Assembly: GCA_964633225.1 (NCBI GenBank)
Contig: CAZWFQ010000016.1
Span: forward strand, 1 to 63,730
Reading direction: 5' to 3'
Origin: JAKQIM01 sp964633225
GTDB lineage: Bacteria > Chloroflexota > Anaerolineae > Anaerolineales > UBA4823
DNA: 63,730 bases
Shown: positions 60,801 to 63,730 of the stretch, one piece after another
How the letters are laid out: each line of letters begins with the position of its first letter
Numbering within the stretch: the first letter of the stretch is position 1
Translations under genes and position numbers: made by a program
Notes under the pieces: generated by a model
What the model saw: the letters and a program-made list of their open reading frames with translations, nothing else
The model's database searches: none
Told to the model about the DNA's origin: nothing

Positions 60801-62349
60801 GCTGGTGCACCCGGATGAAGAGGTGTTGTACCTGCGGGCTTCTTTGGGGTATACCGCCCCGCCGCCGAAGGGCGGTCAGGCTTCTTCGATCCGGCCGAAC
60901 GAGGGGTTGGCGGGCTGGGTGTTGGCGAACCGGCAGGCTACGTTGGTGCCGGATCTGCTGGAGGATGAGCGCTGGCTGCGGAGGCCGGATCAGCCCAGCC
61001 AGCACCGCAGTGCCCTGGCTGTGCCCTTGATGATGGGTGAAGAAAGCCTGGGCGTGCTGATGCTTTACCACCGACAGCCGAACCGCTTTGATGGTGGGCA
61101 GCTTGACCTGGTGACGGCAACCGCCAAGCAGATTGCGGTGGCGATCAATAATGCCCAGTTGTATAACTTGATCCGTAACCAGGCTGAGCAGTTGGGGGAT
61201 ATGCTGCGCACGCAGCATATTGAGACCAGCCGTTCGCAGGCTATTTTGGAAGCTGTGGCAGATGGTGTGTTGGTGACGGATGCGCGCCGGGAGATCACGC
61301 TGTTCAACGTTTCGGCTGAGCGCATCTTGGGATTGGACCGCTTCGATGTACTGGGCCGCAGCCTGGAACATTTCATTGGCTTGTTTGGCAAGGCCGGGCA
61401 AACGTGGGTTCAGACCATTGGCACTTGGTCTGACGACCCCCTGTCTTACCGCCCGGGCGAGTCTTATGCTGAACAGATTGAGTTGGAGAATCGCCGGGTG
61501 GTGGCGGTGCACCTCTCGCCGGTGCTGCTGCGCAGCGACTTCTTGGGCACGGTCTCTATTTTTAGAGATATCACGCACATGGTTGAGGTGGACCGCTTGA
61601 AGTCTGAGTTTGTTGCTACGGTGAGCCACGAGCTGCGGACGCCGATGACCTCGATCAAGGGGTATGTGGAGATCATGCTGATGGGGGCGGCTGGCAAGCT
61701 GACAGAGCAGCAAGAGCACTTCTTGCAGGTGGTCAAGTCGAACACAGAGCGCCTGGCGATCCTGGTCAACGACCTGCTGGATATCTCGCGCATCGAGACC
61801 GGGCGGGTGTCGCTGTCTATGCAGCCTTTAGACCTGTACAAGATCACGCAACAGGCGGTTGAGACGATCACCCAGCGTATGAAGGACGAAAGCCGCCCGA
61901 TGAAGGTTGAAACTGACCTGGCGCCTGGGCTGCCTGTGGCTTATGGCGACGAGGAGCGGGTGCAGCAGATCTTAGATAACCTGGTGGAGAATGCTTACCA
62001 ATACACTCCGGAGGGGGGCAATATCCTGATCCGGGTGCAGCAGGTGGAAAAAGATATTCAGTTTGATGTGAAAGATAATGGGATCGGTGTTCTGCCAGAA
62101 GACCAACCGCGGGTGTTTGAACGTTTCTTCCGCGGGGAGGATCCCCTGGTGCTGGCAACCTCGGGCACCGGGCTGGGTCTTTCGATCGTGCAGCACCTGG
62201 TGGAGATGCACCAGGGACGGATCTGGTTTGAGAGCGAAGGCATCCCCGGGATGGGTACTGTCTTTTCATTTACATTACCGATCCACACTAACGAAGATGC
62301 CGCTGAGCCGGTTGACGCGCAGGGAGTTGATGATGATGTCATCCAATAA
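54802..62349 (+). CDS. Giant multi-GAF hybrid-type sensor histidine kinase
   Basis: About 2,515 residues. Order: one N-terminal membrane segment (about 6-30), a PAS-like region (about 50-140), about eleven GAF domains (approximately 155-325, 327-500, 507-680, 684-850, 855-1045, 1085-1250, 1253-1425, 1432-1590, 1604-1760, 1776-1950, 1964-2130), a PAS domain (about 2146-2260), HisKA with phosphoacceptor His2276 in SHELRTPMTS, and HATPase with N-box DNLVENAYQ, DNGIGVL and GTGLGLS. The kinase core is intact. The GAFs are divergent from one another and have no obvious bilin Cys. The ATG at 54802 is chosen; a GTG at 54766 is in frame and would add 12 residues. The next gene is a single-domain response regulator. 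GAF limits are estimates from repeated motifs (ILxxLVxE, VGVPLxxxGxxxG). Confidence 0.92.
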   Translation: MFGSDSLTFGVTVVILALVFAGVALLLLRVVPRILALQQPPSSSLPTIDIPASDDAVLLVEVGGRVRHTNPVAREWLGYGDEEPNLERLARRTRPSDLFLGLCSAEGQARFSLDGRFVEGTSYFVPPSNGKSGAYLVSLRRPQVAAMTAGDSGTSEHTLHIFAELSQTMAASLDLQTTLYAILESVERLIPSDFPEITVWDAAKKNLQPFHFIGMPGVDRRLEESHERYVPDKGYSGYLVTERKPLLINDVDAFREVRPSIVRKQYPFNSYLGVPLVVANELVGTLELASLGKQAFNESDLEVLRVLSGQAAVALHNAMLFQDEQRRILELSGLAKLAQATGLVRDAQDFFARLIEGIEPLVDAHTVGFLTYDESKRRLQAQAPFKGIPVEFVALYGVSIPPGSAAEDVLLAQEVLVAPVATEDERLIALDLAHLAQAAGIQDTILMPLTSVGRFLGYLQVADKRDGQPFNQDDLRVLTIVAGQAATVIENATLVRQSQERAQRSEAMRRIASLTGSVATVDEILPFSLRELVHLLRADAGAIFLLDENRAELRVHKESLHGVEFEMVGRLGRISMNEPDFRLTVTATQRPFFSDDLSEEAMPMETYTNLANAFGMKSAIIVPIVIREHGIGELLLGSREKEFFDRSDLILISTTASQLAAAVEKSTLYAQTDASLRRRVEQLLALTRVSRELNTNLKLESLLQLVYDELLHTTQASCGTISLFDLQDHTTNTPRLLLSLGDPADAALSRLDQLVLTQQEPIMVDDYDHPDEALGSDVTPPHEGIRSSLIVPIAYQDDLAGLIHLHSRMVGRFDMTALDITQALATQASIAIGNAIRFQEQKRRNELLNQRVETMSKLVEASQVLSPDQPLDEALEAIAYGIQDSTPFNVVLISVYNAEGNNLVRVAGAGLPLATMEEFRSRPQPWASVQEMLDPQFKYDYAYFIPYEKRPVTPTDLHSVTVLPLDDDKTSDEQAWHPKDFLLIPLFTKSNRPLGMISVDAPRTGLRPDRPTIETLGVFASQAALTIESHQELRRLEEQAHELSDEVARAHQALEASKTYVPVLMHKDLEQTIAIQGLNLRGRRIQAALDIAELINRQADRDSVLLTLGREVLTRMDLDMVLVGEISAGGPHLLYTLGVLSSPGLNIESLLGQRNPLRSALQGGEIILVSSIEESPDWKSSPLLASLEAKSFVSLPILVNEQVDAALLGIGRSTMSPPTAEDQHLYNLLCRQAAISLENLRLLNETNRRLQEVNLLLEFSRQLGTLDSASVLHTLVESALQVVPNAHAGMVALWQAEQDALVAQAASGYIDNNRILEIPYKMGQALPGQAFERGEATRVDEVDFARDYNLPSEYLMIYRDATEGRLPVSSLLVPIQTGDNKLGMLVLDNFKASAAFTAEDQALIASLARQTALTLENVRLYQASEQRAVQLLALTQVAGTITSSLQTTDLINSLLDQVKNILPYDTGTLWLRQGDKLTVRAARGFEDSDQRIGLSVAVADSLLLKEMVDTSQPLCVGDVREDPRFPSLIEHQYLSWLGVPLISQGEVVGVIALEKMEPDFYGSEHIGSAVTFAGQAAVGLVNANLYEDSVRRAAELDERTQRLSLLNRLSAELSGSLDVEYIVSVAIGELAHAVPCTLVSGVLFDSDEHALVLAETPQVAAKYPITLPENEVYNRIRESLGVYSVEDVSEEGLLASLKTFFKKRSTRALLILPLVTGNYLHGMMWIQADKPYRYDADEVETALTIANQVVVAIQNARLFAETERLFAETQQRSEELGTLFDMGVNITQVLDQQKLIDTTFENTIRLLKADSVGLVMTGDSESLVIRALDQGEKVGPMTIPRSGNSFSEFVLQNGEPFIIRDMDAERETLPVKGYTIGSPVKSWLGVPLTVRGTTSGVLSVQSYHPHAFGEAQSRLISQVGNQLAVALDNARLFETVQTYAADLAKRVSERTQELEIEHNRTQTLLNIITELSASLDLDLVLNRTLAVLNEAISAEHSLIMLVHPDEEVLYLRASLGYTAPPPKGGQASSIRPNEGLAGWVLANRQATLVPDLLEDERWLRRPDQPSQHRSALAVPLMMGEESLGVLMLYHRQPNRFDGGQLDLVTATAKQIAVAINNAQLYNLIRNQAEQLGDMLRTQHIETSRSQAILEAVADGVLVTDARREITLFNVSAERILGLDRFDVLGRSLEHFIGLFGKAGQTWVQTIGTWSDDPLSYRPGESYAEQIELENRRVVAVHLSPVLLRSDFLGTVSIFRDITHMVEVDRLKSEFVATVSHELRTPMTSIKGYVEIMLMGAAGKLTEQQEHFLQVVKSNTERLAILVNDLLDISRIETGRVSLSMQPLDLYKITQQAVETITQRMKDESRPMKVETDLAPGLPVAYGDEERVQQILDNLVENAYQYTPEGGNILIRVQQVEKDIQFDVKDNGIGVLPEDQPRVFERFFRGEDPLVLATSGTGLGLSIVQHLVEMHQGRIWFESEGIPGMGTVFSFTLPIHTNEDAAEPVDAQGVDDDVIQ

Positions 62350-62378
62350 ACACTCACGGCAGGATGGTAGAGGGCAAA

Positions 62379-62762
62379 ATGGCTAAAATATTGATTGCTG
62401 AAGATGAACGCGACATCCGGGATTTGATCACCTTTACGCTGCGTTTTGCGGGTTTTGAGGTGGTTCCCACGGCGAATGGTGAAGAAGCCTACCTGACCGC
62501 CAAATCGATGGAGCAAAAGCCAGACTTGATCATGATGGACGTGCGCATGCCAAGGATGACTGGTTATGAGGCCTGCAAGGCGATGAAGGCGGAGCCGTCG
62601 ATCGCGGATATCCCGGTGGTGTTCCTGTCTGCTAAGGGGCAGGAATCTGAAGTGAACACGGGGATGGACGTGGGCGCAGACGAGTACATATTGAAGCCGT
62701 TTTCGCCTGATCAATTAATGGATCGGGTGAAGGCGATCCTCAAAAAATACGGCAAGGGATAG
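62379..62762 (+). CDS. Single-domain response regulator (CheY/Spo0F-like)
   Basis: A 127-residue receiver domain with acidic pair EDE, phosphoacceptor Asp54 (MMDVRMP), and Lys near residue 104 (YILKPFS). It has no output domain, so it would pass phosphate or bind a partner protein. The ATG at 62379 is preferred to that at 62364 because AGAGGG lies 5-8 bases before it. It follows the giant kinase by 29 bases and precedes a hydrolase-like gene by 10. Confidence 0.92.
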   Translation: MAKILIAEDERDIRDLITFTLRFAGFEVVPTANGEEAYLTAKSMEQKPDLIMMDVRMPRMTGYEACKAMKAEPSIADIPVVFLSAKGQESEVNTGMDVGADEYILKPFSPDQLMDRVKAILKKYGKG

Positions 62763-62772
62763 TGAGTGGCCA

Positions 62773-63561
62773 ATGAGCATTGTGACACTGGATGGTGAAA
62801 TAATCCATTATGAGGTGCTGGGGCGCGGCCGGCCGCTGTTCTTTTTGCACGGCTGGGTTGGCTCTTGGCGCTATTGGATTCCGACCATGCAGGCAGCTTC
62901 AATTACCTACCGGGCGTATGCCATTGATATGTGGGGTTTTGGCGATACGGCCAAGCGCGCCGAACGCTATACGCTGGATCAGCAGGTGAAGCTGCTGGAC
63001 AGTTTTATGGAAGCGCTGGGTATTGCGAAGATTGCCATTGTGGGGCATGGGTTGGGGGCGGTGGTGGGATTGAACTTTGTGGTCAAGAATCCGCAGTTGG
63101 TGGATAGGGCGCTGTTGACGGGGTTCCCATTGGGCAACTCGGCAGTGAATGCGCGCCTGCGATCTGCACCGCTGCCTGAGCTGGTGGATTGGCTGTTGGG
63201 CAAGGCGCCGGGTACGGATGCGGCGCGGGCGGAGGCTAATAAGACGGATCCGCAAGCGGTGCGCGCGTCGTTGAATGACATGGAGGCGTTGAATCTGTTG
63301 GATCTGACCATGCGCATGACGACGCCGTGCTTGTTTGTGCACGGGCAGAACGATCCGGCGGTGGAGGCGCCGCCGTTGGAGCTGCTGAATACGCTGCCGG
63401 ATAACACGCACCAGGTGCTGTTTGATTCGACGGGGCACTTCCCGATGCTGGACGATGCGAACAAGTTCAACCGCCTGTTGGCCGACTTTTTGTCTTTGCC
63501 CTCGGGGGTGAGTCCGCGCGATTTGCAGTTGAAAGAGGAGTGGAAGCGACGGGTGAGGTAA
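62773..63561 (+). CDS. Alpha/beta hydrolase-like protein lacking the nucleophile serine
   Basis: A 262-residue paralogue of the hydrolase at 49857: both begin with HYEV-x-GRGRP-x4-LHGW-x-GSW, and both align to residue 93 without a gap. Here the nucleophile elbow reads GHGLGA, so residue 93 is Gly instead of Ser. The acid (GQNDPAV) and His (STGHFPMLDD) positions remain. It is therefore probably not a serine hydrolase; it may bind a ligand or act as a partner of the active paralogue. It is the last gene of the operon. Confidence 0.85.
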   Translation: MSIVTLDGEIIHYEVLGRGRPLFFLHGWVGSWRYWIPTMQAASITYRAYAIDMWGFGDTAKRAERYTLDQQVKLLDSFMEALGIAKIAIVGHGLGAVVGLNFVVKNPQLVDRALLTGFPLGNSAVNARLRSAPLPELVDWLLGKAPGTDAARAEANKTDPQAVRASLNDMEALNLLDLTMRMTTPCLFVHGQNDPAVEAPPLELLNTLPDNTHQVLFDSTGHFPMLDDANKFNRLLADFLSLPSGVSPRDLQLKEEWKRRVR

Positions 63562-63567
63562 CTATCC

Positions 63568-63596
63568 TTGACATGCTTACCGGTTGCGCTTATAAT
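63568..63596 (+). promoter_or_regulatory. Perfect consensus promoter of the tRNA gene
   Basis: TTGACA (63568-63573), 17 bases, TATAAT (63591-63596). Transcription would start near 63603, about 17 bases before the tRNA. Confidence 0.85.
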
Positions 63597-63619
63597 GGCG
63601 GTCGCTTGACGCAAAACAT

Positions 63620-63693
63620 TCCTCGATAGCTCAATTCGGCAGAGCGGGCGGCTGTTAACCGCTAGGTTTCAGGTTCAAGTCCTGATCGAGGAG
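63620..63693 (+). tRNA. tRNA-Asn (anticodon GTT)
   Basis: The 7-bp acceptor stem TCCTCGA (63620-63626) pairs with TCGAGGA (63686-63692); D arm GCTC/GAGC, anticodon loop CTGTTAA with GTT at 63654-63656, and T arm with GGTTCAAGTCC are all present. The discriminator is G. The 3' CCA is not encoded and must be added by a nucleotidyltransferase. The anticodon stem opens with a G-T pair. Confidence 0.95.
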
Positions 63694-63730
63694 CCTAAGA
63701 TTTCTTCATATAATAAACGCCAGTCCGCCC

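Overview
The window looks like part of a Chloroflexota chromosome, probably a member of Anaerolineae and probably from a draft or metagenome assembly, since two runs of exactly 100 N mark scaffold joins at 8190-8289 and 9823-9922. The assignment is inferred from gene content: family-5 solute-binding lipoproteins beside glycosidases, a DUF3048 lipoprotein, DUF2085/DUF4126/DUF4190 membrane proteins, and a DUF4388 protein next to a small MglA/Rab-like GTPase and a giant GAF histidine kinase. No CRISPR array, insertion sequence or phage gene was seen. Sigma70-type promoters are easy to read, and several are perfect or near-perfect matches to consensus.

Layout. 0.1-11.9 kb: a complete Opp/Dpp-type ABC importer (binding lipoprotein, two permeases, two ATPases), a small conserved protein cut by a gap, a GH3 beta-glucosidase-like enzyme and a GH2 enzyme; together they are probably an oligosaccharide uptake and cleavage operon. 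11.95-13.2 kb: a convergent MFS transporter. 13.4-14.8 kb: two tandem PilZ proteins. 14.9-20.5 kb (minus strand): a coiled-coil lipoprotein, a repeat-rich membrane protein, a Lon-like protease and a coiled-coil membrane protein. 20.5-26.1 kb: surE, then a pyrimidine operon pyrC-pyrB-pyrFE(fused)-pyrD preceded by a leader peptide and two tandem U-tailed hairpins. 26.1-34.7 kb: an amino-sugar cluster (ROK repressor, ROK-like protein, PIG-L deacetylase, sugar ABC importer without its own ATPase, NagZ-like GH3). 34.7-37.6 kb: an A+T-richer patch of small membrane proteins, a truncated beta-propeller lipoprotein and a TPR membrane protein. 37.7-43.5 kb: a membrane-anchored serine hydrolase, a DUF3048 lipoprotein, a run of small membrane proteins and another lipoprotein. 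43.6-48.3 kb (minus strand): a TPP-riboswitch-controlled thiamine operon (thiamine pyrophosphokinase, ThiB-, ThiP- and ThiQ-like).

48.3-63.6 kb is the most unusual part: one co-directional, tightly spaced 15-kb operon behind a strong promoter. It encodes a DUF4388 protein, a small GTPase, an alpha/beta hydrolase, a V4R-domain protein, a left-handed beta-helix protein, an acyl-ACP-reductase-like oxidoreductase, a response regulator with a degenerate GGDEF domain, a roughly 2,515-residue histidine kinase with about eleven GAF domains, a single-domain response regulator, and a second alpha/beta hydrolase whose nucleophile serine is glycine. It combines GTPase switching, two-component signalling and lipid-type enzymes, and is the best candidate here for an undescribed system. 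A tRNA-Asn gene with a perfect consensus promoter closes the window.

Regulation readable from sequence includes a pyrBI-like attenuator, a TPP riboswitch, a palindrome over the promoter of the ROK gene, a palindrome over the MFS promoter, bidirectional terminators at convergent gene ends, stem-loops between each binding-protein gene and its permease genes, and promoters placed so close to start codons that transcripts should be leaderless.
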